From IMG/VR virus record IMGVR_UViG_3300046524_000603, positions 1 through 29,614 of that record: a stretch of DNA of 29,614 nt. The stretch is one strand, 5' to 3'. Positions within the stretch are counted from its first letter, which is position 1; the number at the start of each line of letters is the position of its first letter. Below are positions 1 to 7,414 of this stretch, piece after piece. Under the pieces are notes generated by a model. The model worked only from the letters and a program-made list of their open reading frames with translations. It did not search any database and was not told where the DNA came from. The DNA comes from a virus. The position numbers were made by a program, and so were the translations under genes.

Positions 1-1206
1 CTAGAGGGGTACGGTTTCTGTCTGTACCAATTTTGTACCAATCAGGCTTTGCTCCAGCTTCCCGACTTCACTCCAATCTTCACTGGAGTTGATCCACCGG
101 GCGTAGGTCGACAGTAGCATTTGCACGCTGTGGCCGAGCTGATTCGCAATGAACCCGAGGTTCATGCCTGCCATTAGGCACATGGTAGCGTATGTGTGCC
201 GGCAGTTGTATTGCCGTCTGGCCCTGATCTTCAAAGCCACAAGTGCCGCCTTGAAGTGTTTGTCGGTCACGCTCGCCTGCTGGATGAACTCGAAGTTCTT
301 GGTCGGCGGGAACACATACGGCGACTGTTTGTGTTGTCTCCGGCTTTGCTTCGCCCTCAACTCGGCCACGCCTTTGGCCACCTCAATCGCATTCAATGCC
401 CTGCTGTTCAGCATGACGCGCCGTGCCTCACGGGTTTTCGTGCGCTCCTCGATCTTGTAGTCCGCCACGATTCTGCACACGTTGGCGACACGCCCCTCTG
501 TGTCCACCTCATCCCAGCGCAACGCCGCTATCTCACCTGGCCGCATGCCAGTGTAAAACGCGAACTCGAAGTAGGCCGCGTACACCCGCATCGAACTTGT
601 CAGCACCTTATATAGGTGCCCAATGATCAAATCCGCTTCGACTACCGTGAATGGATCCACCGGTTTCTTTGCCTTCACCGGCAATTCAATCGAGCCGACT
701 GGGTTTCGCGTGATCAGCTCATCATTCACTGCGCTTTCAAACATCGTGTGCAGGCGCTGGATCGCCGAACGCTTTACGGTCGACGATTTCCACTGCGTCT
801 CGCTGACAATTTTTCGGATAACTGCCGAACTGACCTGGTCGATCGGGAGCAATGCCAGGTGCGGCATCCAATAAAGGTTGAGGGATATCCGGTAGTTTTT
901 CCGGGTGCCGCCAACGACTTCGCGGCTGTCGAGCCAAGTTTGCGCATAACCCCCGAACAGGGGCGTGGCGGAATAAGTGGAATAGGTGGAGTTCGGGAAA
1001 AGCTCGGCGTAACGCTGGTCATCCATCACGCCATGCTTGATCAGGCTGGTTACTGTAGCGCGAAGATCTGCGGCTGCCTTGATGCCTTTTGGCGTTTGGG
1101 GATAGGGGAGGGTCTCGCAGCGGCGGAACTTCCAGGTGAAGCGAATCCGGACTGACTGACCCGCGAATTCAACTCCTGCGGGCAATCCCAAAGGCTTTCT
1201 AGCCAT
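1..1206 (-). CDS. int: Phage integrase, tyrosine recombinase
   Basis: Site-specific recombinase expected to insert and excise the prophage by cutting and rejoining attachment sites. The 401-residue protein has an N-terminal arm-binding region (about 1-75, similar to the DUF3596 type), a core-binding helical domain (about 80-175) and a C-terminal catalytic domain. Catalytic residues visible: R222 in TGMRPGEIAALRW, K257, R336 in the CRHTYAT motif, H359 in LGHS and Y368 in STYARW. Y333 stands where the first His of HxxR usually is, which I believe occurs in this subfamily. The TAG stop is the first three bases of the window, so the protein is complete but any attachment site lies outside. The start is next to a weak ribosome site inside the excisionase-like gene, whose last 157 bases overlap it. 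Family call is firm; the site specificity cannot be read. Confidence 0.96.
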   Translation of the reverse strand: MARKPLGLPAGVEFAGQSVRIRFTWKFRRCETLPYPQTPKGIKAAADLRATVTSLIKHGVMDDQRYAELFPNSTYSTYSATPLFGGYAQTWLDSREVVGGTRKNYRISLNLYWMPHLALLPIDQVSSAVIRKIVSETQWKSSTVKRSAIQRLHTMFESAVNDELITRNPVGSIELPVKAKKPVDPFTVVEADLIIGHLYKVLTSSMRVYAAYFEFAFYTGMRPGEIAALRWDEVDTEGRVANVCRIVADYKIEERTKTREARRVMLNSRALNAIEVAKGVAELRAKQSRRQHKQSPYVFPPTKNFEFIQQASVTDKHFKAALVALKIRARRQYNCRHTYATMCLMAGMNLGFIANQLGHSVQMLLSTYARWINSSEDWSEVGKLEQSLIGTKLVQTETVPL

Positions 1207-1391
1207 GCCTCATATCTCCTGATGCTGTAGTAAATCTGGCCATCGATTTCGTTCCACACCCCTTTCGGGATGATGTTGCGCTGACGCTTCCCCTGAAGGG
1301 CGCGGCGAGTGGTCCCGACCATCTCCGCGAAGCTCTTCTCGGGAACCTTGTCGGACAGGTACTCAGCCGGTATCTGTTCTGCTGCTGCCAT
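1050..1391 (-). CDS. xis: Excisionase-like protein (DUF1233 type)
   Basis: Probably the directionality factor that binds near the attachment site and tips the integrase toward excision. The 113-residue protein has a compact first half; the segment IPKGVWNEIDGQIYYSIRRY followed by EAWLESLW resembles the winged-helix motif of DUF1233-type phage excisionases. The tail from about residue 65 is Ser/Pro/Arg-rich and is read from DNA that also encodes the integrase N-terminus, so it is likely poorly constrained. GGAG lies 7 bases upstream of the ATG. A short inverted repeat (TGCCGC/GCGGCA, 1404-1420) lies just upstream on the transcript. Position directly before the integrase gene supports the role. 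Confidence 0.75.
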   Translation of the reverse strand: MAAAEQIPAEYLSDKVPEKSFAEMVGTTRRALQGKRQRNIIPKGVWNEIDGQIYYSIRRYEAWLESLWDCPQELNSRVSQSGFASPGSSAAARPSPIPKRQKASRQPQIFALQ

Positions 1392-1428
1392 GATGATGCT
1401 CCATGCCGCGCGTGGCGGCAGAAGGTGG

Positions 1429-1926
1429 TTATTGGGTGGCTTTGGCGAGGACGGCGTCAGCGATCTTCATCGCTGCCTGGGCATCGTTCACGTAGGCCGG
1501 GTCGAAGCCACCGGCCAGATGGATTGTTCCTTGACAGGCGCGCAGGTTCTCGCGAGTGAGTTTCAGCGCCGCGACCAGCTCTTCGCACAGCGCGCGTTCT
1601 TTCCGACCGATATCCCAGAAGCGCTGGCCCCAGTGCCCAGCGGGTGGCGGGTTGCGGTTTTGCACGCCGAAACCCATCGCTCCCACGGCCGAATCAAGCA
1701 CGTCGCGCTTGTAGGCATTGTCGCCGTCGATGCTCAGGCCGCGCCGGCGCAACGTGCTGAGCACTTCGTCGTCATCCAGTCCTTGATCCTTGAGTACGAT
1801 GTCTTCCTCGGGTTTGCCTTGGGTGTAGATAACCAATGCGATCTTGGCGCCCGGCCAAAGTTGTTCGCTGATCTTGACCAGAGCGTCGTTCGCCACCTGG
1901 TGGAAACGCTGAAGAATTGCGGACAT
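1429..1926 (-). CDS. Hypothetical phage protein
   Basis: A 165-residue soluble protein that I do not recognise. It starts MSAILQRFHQVANDALVKIS; a longer reading from 1950 is possible, but GAGG stands 7 bases before the ATG at 1926, so that start is chosen. The middle is acidic (KPEEDIVLKDQGLDDDEVL) and the C-terminal half is predicted helical (ELVAALKLTRENLRACQG). No membrane segment, Cys cluster or known catalytic motif is seen. It belongs to the leftward early arm and lies 37 bases before the excisionase-like gene, so it is probably co-transcribed with it. Confidence 0.8.
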   Translation of the reverse strand: MSAILQRFHQVANDALVKISEQLWPGAKIALVIYTQGKPEEDIVLKDQGLDDDEVLSTLRRRGLSIDGDNAYKRDVLDSAVGAMGFGVQNRNPPPAGHWGQRFWDIGRKERALCEELVAALKLTRENLRACQGTIHLAGGFDPAYVNDAQAAMKIADAVLAKATQ

Positions 1927-2123
1927 AGAAATTCCTCGCCCGCCGTTCACCGGCAGGCTGGTAGGTAAAGATGAATGATTTAGCTGGGCCTGGAAGACAC
2001 CAGAAAAAAGGCGGGTAAGGTGCAGACGTTCGCCCGGCCAGCTGTTTCAGAGAAATGCTGAGTGGCCGCAGCTGGTCCGGGTGGATCCTTGCTTCAATGC
2101 CGTGGCTCCGCACCGGCGAAGAA

Positions 2124-2198
2124 TTAAGCTGGGATGCAATATTTTTGCGATTGAGCTAATGTCCAATAGTTCACCCCGCTGGGGGGCGATATTCGCAT
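2124..2198 (-). CDS. Candidate 24-residue small protein or leader peptide
   Basis: Short reading frame MRISPPSGVNYWTLAQSQKY followed by CIPA, with a good ribosome site (AAGGGAG, about 5 bases before ATG). It lies between the 18-residue ORF at 2240-2296 and the gene starting at 1926, a stretch of 313 bases with no longer gene. Its first codons fall inside one arm of a 12-base inverted repeat, so translation could change the folding of the transcript there. Nothing in the peptide points to a function. It could be a leader peptide, a small protein, or chance. Confidence 0.35.
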   Translation of the reverse strand: MRISPPSGVNYWTLAQSQKYCIPA

Positions 2199-2235
2199 GC
2201 TGCTCCCTTCCCCCGGGCAACTGGCGGGGTGAACT
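2168..2235. repeat. 12-bp perfect inverted repeat, 44-base spacer
   Basis: AGTTCACCCCGC at 2168-2179 is matched exactly in inverted orientation by GCGGGGTGAACT at 2224-2235. The left arm lies within the 24-residue candidate ORF and the right arm begins 4 bases past the stop of the 18-residue ORF in the leftward direction. There is no T-run, so it is not a typical terminator. It could form a long hairpin in the leftward transcript that hides or exposes the ribosome site at about 2205, or be a protein-binding site. Confidence 0.6.
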
Positions 2236-2239
2236 CTTT

Positions 2240-2296
2240 CTATCGCCGCGACCCCTTGTAGATGAGCCAGAGCATGTAGAGCGGGGCGAAGATCAT
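2240..2296 (-). CDS. 18-residue hydrophobic peptide, coupled to upstream gene
   Basis: The frame reads MIFAPLYMLWLIYKGSRR and stops. Its ATG shares bases with the TGA of the cupin-like gene upstream (ATGA overlap), and AAGGTG lies about 6 bases before it, so ribosomes finishing that gene could start here. The peptide is hydrophobic for about 13 residues and ends in a basic tail, a layout seen in tiny membrane-active phage peptides. The ATGA linkage recurs in the neighbouring genes, which supports translation. Function unknown. Confidence 0.5.
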   Translation of the reverse strand: MIFAPLYMLWLIYKGSRR

Positions 2297-2880
2297 GACG
2301 CCACCTTCTGACCGAGCAGCACATCGCTGACGACCTCCCAGAGTTGCGCGGACAACCACTGGAAGCGGTCGAAGTCGACGTCAGGCTCGATGCCGATCAC
2401 GCAACTCGATTGAGCGCCGACTTTGCCTTCCCAGCCCTTTTTCATGATTGTCGCCACCTTGCCGTCACCGCCTGGCTCGGTGCGGTGAAAGTCGTAAGCC
2501 TTCATTCGGTAGGTCGACCCCGCCGGGATAACGCTGCGATATGTTTGACGCATATCAACGCGTCCGTTCGGAACCCATGGCCGCCCGCCGCGTGCGGTGC
2601 GGGCTCCTTCGTGCAGGTACAGTTCGTGAGTTTCCCGAATGAACGCAGCGGAAGTCGATGGTAGGTCCGCGTATTCAATGTTGATTTGTTCGCCGACCAA
2701 GATCGTGGAGTCAAAGTCAAAGTCGAAGCGGTGGTTGTGGATTGCCGAGTGCTCGATGCAAGTGCGCCGTGGCAACTCAGGGTGCCATACGTGCAGGCGC
2801 TGATTGCCTTCGAGCTGGATCTGCACGAAACCGAGGCCGTGCAGGGTGATCTTGTCGGTCATTACGTCATCGATGATCAT
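2293..2880 (-). CDS. Hypothetical protein with cupin-like His motif
   Basis: A 195-residue protein. The start MIIDDVMTDKITLHG is chosen over a longer reading because GAGGTG stands 6 bases upstream and its ATG overlaps the stop of the preceding gene (ATGA). The centre carries IEHSAIHNHRFDFDF, and a later segment has YDFHRTEP. The spacing of the HxH and the later His is like a cupin metal site, and the predicted mostly-beta composition agrees. I infer a cupin-like fold with a possible metal site, without a known reaction. It is the middle gene of a leftward run of three coupled genes. Confidence 0.8.
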   Translation of the reverse strand: MIIDDVMTDKITLHGLGFVQIQLEGNQRLHVWHPELPRRTCIEHSAIHNHRFDFDFDSTILVGEQINIEYADLPSTSAAFIRETHELYLHEGARTARGGRPWVPNGRVDMRQTYRSVIPAGSTYRMKAYDFHRTEPGGDGKVATIMKKGWEGKVGAQSSCVIGIEPDVDFDRFQWLSAQLWEVVSDVLLGQKVAS

Positions 2881-3302
2881 GGCTTCACCTCGCGGCGTGC
2901 CCACTGCACATACGGGCCATCATCGGTATCGAAGATCCCGATTAGGAACCATTCAGGCCCTGGTGATTCGGGATTCCAGGCGGTGCACGCGGCATCCTCT
3001 TCAGGAAGGTCATAGGTCTCGTCTCCCGAGTGCCAGCCTTTCACCTCTAACCCTTGTTCTGCTACCCAGGCCCTGTACGGCGCTGGATCTTCTCCGCCAT
3101 CGAACTCCGGGATGCCCGGGTGCCACCACCAGCCGTCCTTGTCGCGCTTCACTTCGACGGGGCCAAAGGACTTCGGACTGTGGTTCGGGCAAGGCATCAC
3201 GTAAAGCACGTCGGAGTACTCTCCACCACCAGAGCTGAATTTCATCTGGCAGCCGCACTCGGCCGGCTCGCCATTCACGAGCGTTATCTTTTCTTCAGGC
3301 AT
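2877..3302 (-). CDS. Hypothetical phage protein, Trp/acid-rich
   Basis: A 141-residue soluble protein starting MPEEKITLVNGEPAECGC. It is rich in Trp, Gly, Asp and Glu, for example GWWWHPGIPEFDGGEDPAPY and later WNPESPGPEWFLIGIFD, which gives it a domain-like look. Cysteines at about 16, 18 and 38 with a following His (MPCPNH) could bind a metal, but the set is not a known finger. AAGGA lies 7 bases before the ATG, and the stop overlaps the next gene by 4 bases. I recognise it only as a type of hypothetical protein found in Pseudomonas prophages. Confidence 0.8.
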   Translation of the reverse strand: MPEEKITLVNGEPAECGCQMKFSSGGGEYSDVLYVMPCPNHSPKSFGPVEVKRDKDGWWWHPGIPEFDGGEDPAPYRAWVAEQGLEVKGWHSGDETYDLPEEDAACTAWNPESPGPEWFLIGIFDTDDGPYVQWARREVKP

Positions 3303-3322
3303 GACTTCGTCCTTGCCGCTAT

Positions 3323-3606
3323 AGCGGCTGACTTTGAAGGGGGAGATACTTCTTACTGGTCTCTGGAGATAACAAATGGACCGGCGGGAAGAGTTTGTGG
3401 AAAAGGCTCTGGCAGCTCATCGCGAATATGACCAAGCCACAGCGGTCATGCGCAAAATGATGAGTGAGAACCAAACATATGGTCCTGAATGGGATGCCGC
3501 GGATGCCCGGCAGCGTGCAGCTCTTGAGGTTTGGTCAGCGCTACTCCGCCAATACTCCGATATCCATCAGGCGACGTGAGCACAGCGGCTGACGTTGAAG
3601 GGGGAG
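3323..3606 (+). repeat. Pair of 23-bp near-identical direct repeats flanking a small gene
   Basis: The sequence AGCGGCTGAC(T/G)TTGAAGGGGGAG occurs at 3323-3345 and 3584-3606 with one mismatch. Each copy lies upstream of a plus-strand small gene (3376 and 3670), and both are followed shortly by TTACTG. They may be duplicated leader or promoter sequences brought in with each gene, or the ends of a small inserted module. Not found elsewhere in the window by eye. Confidence 0.7.
3376..3579 (+). CDS. Small hypothetical helical protein
   Basis: A 67-residue protein on the strand opposite to the surrounding early arm. It is almost entirely predicted helix and charged (MDRREEFVEKALAAHREYDQ, then WDAADARQRAALEVWSALLR). 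GGAG lies 8 bases before the ATG. It sits between two copies of a 23-bp direct repeat, which suggests it was added to the phage as a unit with its own leader. Function unknown; a small regulatory or accessory protein is possible. Confidence 0.65.
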   Translation: MDRREEFVEKALAAHREYDQATAVMRKMMSENQTYGPEWDAADARQRAALEVWSALLRQYSDIHQAT

Positions 3607-3669
3607 GGCGTTACTGAGGTTTTTCCAATTTCAACTACATTGATAGGAGTTCACAGGGAGTGCTAAAAA

Positions 3670-3924
3670 ATGGCGTGCATAATCTGCGGGGCGCGAGACA
3701 TTCAAATTCTGTCAACCGGCCATTATGTAGAAAGGGACTGCCCTGAGTGCGGGCATTACGGGGTGCCTAAGCAGCTGGTCGAAGAAATGTTATTGCAAAA
3801 ACTACGCTTTGATATTGGGCGTGCGCGAGCTTATTTGGGTATGCGACGAGCGTATAATGAGCCTCCTAGGATAACCCCGGTCGATATCAATATTTATCAG
3901 CTCTTCGAGTGCACATCTGCCTAA
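3670..3924 (+). CDS. Small zinc-ribbon-like protein
   Basis: An 84-residue protein with two CxxC pairs at C3/C6 and C24/C27, the pattern of a zinc ribbon, followed by a helical segment (LVEEMLLQKLRFDIGRARAY). The DNA is AT-richer than its neighbours and the gene is on the opposite strand to the early arm, so it is probably a transferred accessory gene. GGGAG lies about 10 bases before the ATG and a copy of the local 23-bp repeat is upstream. It may bind nucleic acid or a protein partner; no specific function can be given. Confidence 0.7.
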   Translation: MACIICGARDIQILSTGHYVERDCPECGHYGVPKQLVEEMLLQKLRFDIGRARAYLGMRRAYNEPPRITPVDINIYQLFECTSA

Positions 3925-4019
3925 TTGGCGTAGCAGGTGACGCGATCGAGTGGTTGATTTTATTTGGCATGGAGAATCCAATGCCGGGCCATGCCCGGGC
4001 GATGGAGGGTGGTGAGAGG

Positions 4020-5825
4020 TCAGGCCGCGAGGCGCTGGTAGAGCGCAATGATATCGGCGGCGTTGGCGCTGACCAGTGCTTCAGCCTCATCCGGGCAGAC
4101 GCTGTTGCCGATCAGCCGGACCTGATCCGTTTTGTTGATGTCGCGCCATTCTTCGGCACCGGTGACCGGGTCGACGAACAGCCCGCGGTCGATGATGTAG
4201 TCCTTGTCGAAGCCTTGTGCTGCCTTCAGCTCTGGCGGTTGAAGCATGCGCAGCGTGATGTCCACCAGCACATAGCCGCCGACCATGACCAGGTCGGCCG
4301 GGTCTTTGAAGTGTTCCGGCAGATGTTCGTGCATGAAGGCGGCACAGCGGCGGGCGCCTTCCAATTGCTCCGGAGTCAAGGAGTCCGGCACCTGCACAAC
4401 CTCAACCAGCGCAACCCGGTCCTTCGTCGGCAGGGTGTGCATCGGCTCGGTGAGCGAAATGCCGTCCTTCTCGTTGCCGTAGTACTTCACCAGGTAGGCG
4501 TTCACCAATCGCTGATTGGCGCCGGACTGGCAGATGGTCGATAGCGGAGAATCGGCGGCGCGGCCGTCACCGTCGTAGAACCCGCCGTTTGCCTGCTCGA
4601 AGAACGCAGCCGATACCGCGTGATGTCCGGTACTGGTGGCGACTACGCCGAGCGGGCCGGCGACGTTGGCGCCGATTGAGCCCTTTCGCAATGTCACCAT
4701 GTTCGCCGCGGCCATTGCGAAGTGGCCACCCTTCACTTGTGCCACCTGAGTGCGCAACGGCTCCTGCACATCGAAGTTGCGCTGCGATGAGCCGTTGGCG
4801 CACTCGGTGAGAAATGGCGCTGCCACTGGCTGCACCAGCGCGTGATGTGTGCCGCCGGCGCTGATGGTCGACAGTGCCTCGTCGACGCCGTGGGTGCTGG
4901 TGTGTGCGTTAGAGGTGCCGCGCATCGGGACAATGAACGGCTTCGCACTGGTCAGCACATGCCGCCAGCAACCCTTGGCCACGCGGCGCATGGTGTTCAC
5001 TGCCATAGGCTTGTCACGAAAGATCGTGCGGCCGAGATTGCTCCAGTCGATGCATTCCGCGGCAGTGCGCCACGGTTTCTGCTTCGCCGTGGGGGCTTTA
5101 TGGCGTTTAGGCACCGGCCAGACAATCGGCTTTCCATCGCTGCGGGCCACCAGGTACAGGCGCTTGCGAATCGTCGGGGTGCCGGCGTTGGCCGCGATGC
5201 GCTCGCGCCATTCGACGTTGTAGCCGAGCCCGCGCACCAAAGCTTCCGTCGGCACGAACTCGCCGATTGATTCGAGGATCTCTGGCATGTCGGGGTGATC
5301 GGCTGCTAGGCCGGTGCTGAGTGCGGCAATGAATGACTTGAAGGTGCGCCCGCGATCGGCCTTGATTGGCTGGCCTTCCTCATCGATCGGCCCCCAGTCG
5401 CAGAACTCTTCGACGTTCTCTAGGAACATCAGGCGCGGCCGGGTTGCGTGGGCCCAGCGCACAACAACCCATGCCAGGCCTCGAACTCCGCGATCACGCG
5501 GCGCACCGCCCTTGGCCTTGCTGTGGTGCCGGCAGTCCGGCGAGGCCCAGAGAATGCCGACTGGTTGGCCGCCGGTGGCGTGTACTGGGTCGACCTCGAA
5601 CACATCAGCGACGTAGTGCGCTGTCTGCGGGTGGTTGGCGCGGTGCACGGCCAGCGCGATCGGATTGTGGTTTACCGCTACGTCCGGCTCCCGGTATGCC
5701 CGGGCAATCCCGGTGCTTGCACCGCCGCCGCCGGCGAACAGGTCCACCACCAGCTCTTTCTGAAATGGCAGGCCCATGCTTGGCTGGCCGTGGGTGAACT
5801 GGGGTTTCTTCTGTTGTGCGGACAT
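4020..5825 (-). CDS. DNA (cytosine-5) methyltransferase
   Basis: Transfers a methyl group from S-adenosylmethionine to cytosine C5 in phage DNA, probably to protect it from host restriction. Motif I is DLFAGGGGAS (28-37); the catalytic motif reads WASPDCRHHSKAKGG with C98, a variant of the usual PPCQ; ENV of motif VI is at 136-138; motif VIII resembles TPTIRKRLYLVA; motif X is near the end (GNSVCP, about 573-578). The 601 residues exceed a typical enzyme of about 400 because the target-recognition region holds several loose repeats of the form PLxTI...HALV. No restriction partner is nearby, so it looks like an orphan. GAGG lies 8 bases before the ATG. A GC-rich hairpin without a T-run (3984-3998) follows the stop. 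Confidence 0.93.
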   Translation of the reverse strand: MSAQQKKPQFTHGQPSMGLPFQKELVVDLFAGGGGASTGIARAYREPDVAVNHNPIALAVHRANHPQTAHYVADVFEVDPVHATGGQPVGILWASPDCRHHSKAKGGAPRDRGVRGLAWVVVRWAHATRPRLMFLENVEEFCDWGPIDEEGQPIKADRGRTFKSFIAALSTGLAADHPDMPEILESIGEFVPTEALVRGLGYNVEWRERIAANAGTPTIRKRLYLVARSDGKPIVWPVPKRHKAPTAKQKPWRTAAECIDWSNLGRTIFRDKPMAVNTMRRVAKGCWRHVLTSAKPFIVPMRGTSNAHTSTHGVDEALSTISAGGTHHALVQPVAAPFLTECANGSSQRNFDVQEPLRTQVAQVKGGHFAMAAANMVTLRKGSIGANVAGPLGVVATSTGHHAVSAAFFEQANGGFYDGDGRAADSPLSTICQSGANQRLVNAYLVKYYGNEKDGISLTEPMHTLPTKDRVALVEVVQVPDSLTPEQLEGARRCAAFMHEHLPEHFKDPADLVMVGGYVLVDITLRMLQPPELKAAQGFDKDYIIDRGLFVDPVTGAEEWRDINKTDQVRLIGNSVCPDEAEALVSANAADIIALYQRLAA

Positions 5826-5874
5826 AGGGGATCCTCGCCGAGCTATAGTTGCGTGAGAAAAAGGGAGGGGGAAA

Positions 5875-6540
5875 ATGAAAGGGTTATATAAGTATCAAAC
5901 GAAACAACACAACGACGGGCTGTTGGAAGTAGGCAGTATTAGGGTTGGCACGTTGTACGACTTTCGACGGCAGGATCATAAAGCCGGAATAGCTGATTCG
6001 TTTGAAGGTAAAAAAATTGTTTCCCATGAGTTGGGAGTCTTTTCTTCTAATGAATACAATCCAATTGGCTTTAAAGCTTTGAAAGAATTTGGTATCGCTG
6101 ATGCAGAGGGCGTCCAAGACTTTACAATGGGGCCCGGATTTATATTGGAGCGGGTCGTAGAAAGTCAGAATTGCTTTATTTATTGCATGTCGTCAGTGCT
6201 TTCTAATTCGATGTTTGATGAGTTTGAAGGAGCTGAGACATGCGTTTGCATTGAGAATATACGTTCTTTTTTTTGGAGACTCACGTATAGCCTTGATCAA
6301 GTTGTACCAGTTGACTTCAAAGGTTTGTTTGAGGTGATTTATACCGATGAGCCTGAGGAGTGGAATTTTAGTGATTGGGGGGCAGCTCCCGCGAATATAA
6401 AGACAATGGAGTTTTCTTCTCAGTATGAGGTGCGTGCAATCTGGACGCCAAAGAATAATGTAGATATCCAGCCTCAAATTTTGAAGGATAAAAAGCTAAG
6501 ACGATATGTTCGGCAATGTATGCCAGATGAAATCAAATGA
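5875..6540 (+). CDS. AT-rich accessory protein of unknown function
   Basis: A 221-residue protein whose DNA is clearly AT-richer than the genes around it and which lies on the opposite strand, divergent from the methyltransferase by only 49 bases. A strong ribosome site (AGGGAGGGGG) precedes the ATG. The start, MKGLYKYQTKQHNDGLLEVG then SIRVGTLYDFRR, resembles a family of uncharacterised bacterial proteins I recall with a 'LYKY...G.IRIGTLYDFR' opening. No membrane segment or catalytic triad is evident; several Cys occur around residues 100-125. Its base composition and placement are those of a phage moron, so a defence, exclusion or host-fitness role is possible but not shown. Confidence 0.8.
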   Translation: MKGLYKYQTKQHNDGLLEVGSIRVGTLYDFRRQDHKAGIADSFEGKKIVSHELGVFSSNEYNPIGFKALKEFGIADAEGVQDFTMGPGFILERVVESQNCFIYCMSSVLSNSMFDEFEGAETCVCIENIRSFFWRLTYSLDQVVPVDFKGLFEVIYTDEPEEWNFSDWGAAPANIKTMEFSSQYEVRAIWTPKNNVDIQPQILKDKKLRRYVRQCMPDEIK

Positions 6541-6546
6541 GGCGGT

Positions 6547-6566
6547 CAGGCCGGTTGCCCGGCCTG
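6547..6566. terminator. GC-rich hairpin between convergent genes
   Basis: CAGGCCGG (6547-6554) pairs with CCGGCCTG (6559-6566) around a 4-base loop, in the 32 bases between the ends of two converging genes. There is no T-run, so it is a weak or non-canonical terminator candidate, but its position suits ending both transcripts. Confidence 0.4.
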
Positions 6567-6572
6567 CATGGC

Positions 6573-7388
6573 TTACTTCGGATCGAAGGCACCAAGAGAG
6601 AGTGCCGCGTTGTTGCCGATTTTCTCCTGAAGCACGGTTTTGAATTCCTGTGCGATGTCTTCGCGCTGAACTTCCTCCCCGACCCAGCGCAGTTTCAGTG
6701 CCGGCTGGGCACCGCTGGTGATCACGGAAATCCGCAAGTTGATCTGCTGCTCGGTAAGGCCTTCAAACGGTACCGTGCTGAACAACAATGCAGCGGGCAA
6801 TGTTTCTTTGCTGCGGGCCTCGATCTGATCCATGGCACTACGGCTGGCGCTGGTGTCGCCGACGGTGGTTTCGGATTCACTGGTGGCTTTTACCGTGATC
6901 GTTCGAACTGCGGCGATTGCCTTGGCAACAGGAATCGCGTTGCCTTCATCATCCACCGGCGTCAAGTACTGGTGCCAATCTTCAATCCAGTCGCTGAGGT
7001 CTTTTTGCGACATGGCACGACCGCCGATTGCCTGAGCTGCCTTGTAGCCTGCCGACGCTTTCAGTCGCAACACCGCTCGGTCATCGGCATGACCTGGCAA
7101 CACATCGGTACCCAGGTTGAACAGTAGCGTGCAGGTCATTTCATCCTGATCGATGAAGCCCTTGGCATTTGCTACTGCCCGATCAGCAACGTAGGTGCTG
7201 AAGTCAGCCAACGAATGGGTGGAATAGACACCACGGAAACGGCTGCGGCCAGCCTGCCACTTTTCCAGAGTGACCACCTGGCACCCTTCAGGCAGCACGA
7301 TGGTAGGTGTTTGGGTGACCAGCGCTTTACCGCTCGCTTCGAGCGCGGTGTCGGTGATGAGCTGGATCGCTTCTTTGGTCAGAGACAT
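6573..7388 (-). CDS. DUF2303 (YfdQ-like) phage protein
   Basis: A 271-residue soluble protein of the DUF2303 family, found in the early region of many temperate phages; its biochemical role is not known to me. Family signs are the segment LEKWQAGRSRFRGVYSTHSL followed by a helical ADFSTYVADRAV, the middle DLSDWIEDWHQYL, and the C-terminal beta-rich part. It is transcribed leftward after the 115-residue gene at 7415-7762, with which it commonly occurs, so the two probably work together. Start chosen at MSLTKEAIQL, the only good ATG. Confidence 0.88.
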   Translation of the reverse strand: MSLTKEAIQLITDTALEASGKALVTQTPTIVLPEGCQVVTLEKWQAGRSRFRGVYSTHSLADFSTYVADRAVANAKGFIDQDEMTCTLLFNLGTDVLPGHADDRAVLRLKASAGYKAAQAIGGRAMSQKDLSDWIEDWHQYLTPVDDEGNAIPVAKAIAAVRTITVKATSESETTVGDTSASRSAMDQIEARSKETLPAALLFSTVPFEGLTEQQINLRISVITSGAQPALKLRWVGEEVQREDIAQEFKTVLQEKIGNNAALSLGAFDPK

Positions 7389-7414
7389 TGTTCAGTTCCT
7401 TGATGGTCGAGCGG

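Noticed and set aside
1927-2123. Promoter for the leftward int-xis end
   Set aside because: I could not find a -35/-10 pair with acceptable spacing on the minus strand in this gap.
3909-4544. 211-codon plus-strand frame at the end of the methyltransferase gene
   Set aside because: Antisense to conserved motif X of the methyltransferase; composition typical of a shadow frame and no start signal.
6537-7127. 196-codon plus-strand frame opposite the DUF2303 gene
   Set aside because: Cys/Arg/Phe-rich shadow of a recognised protein; no ribosome site.
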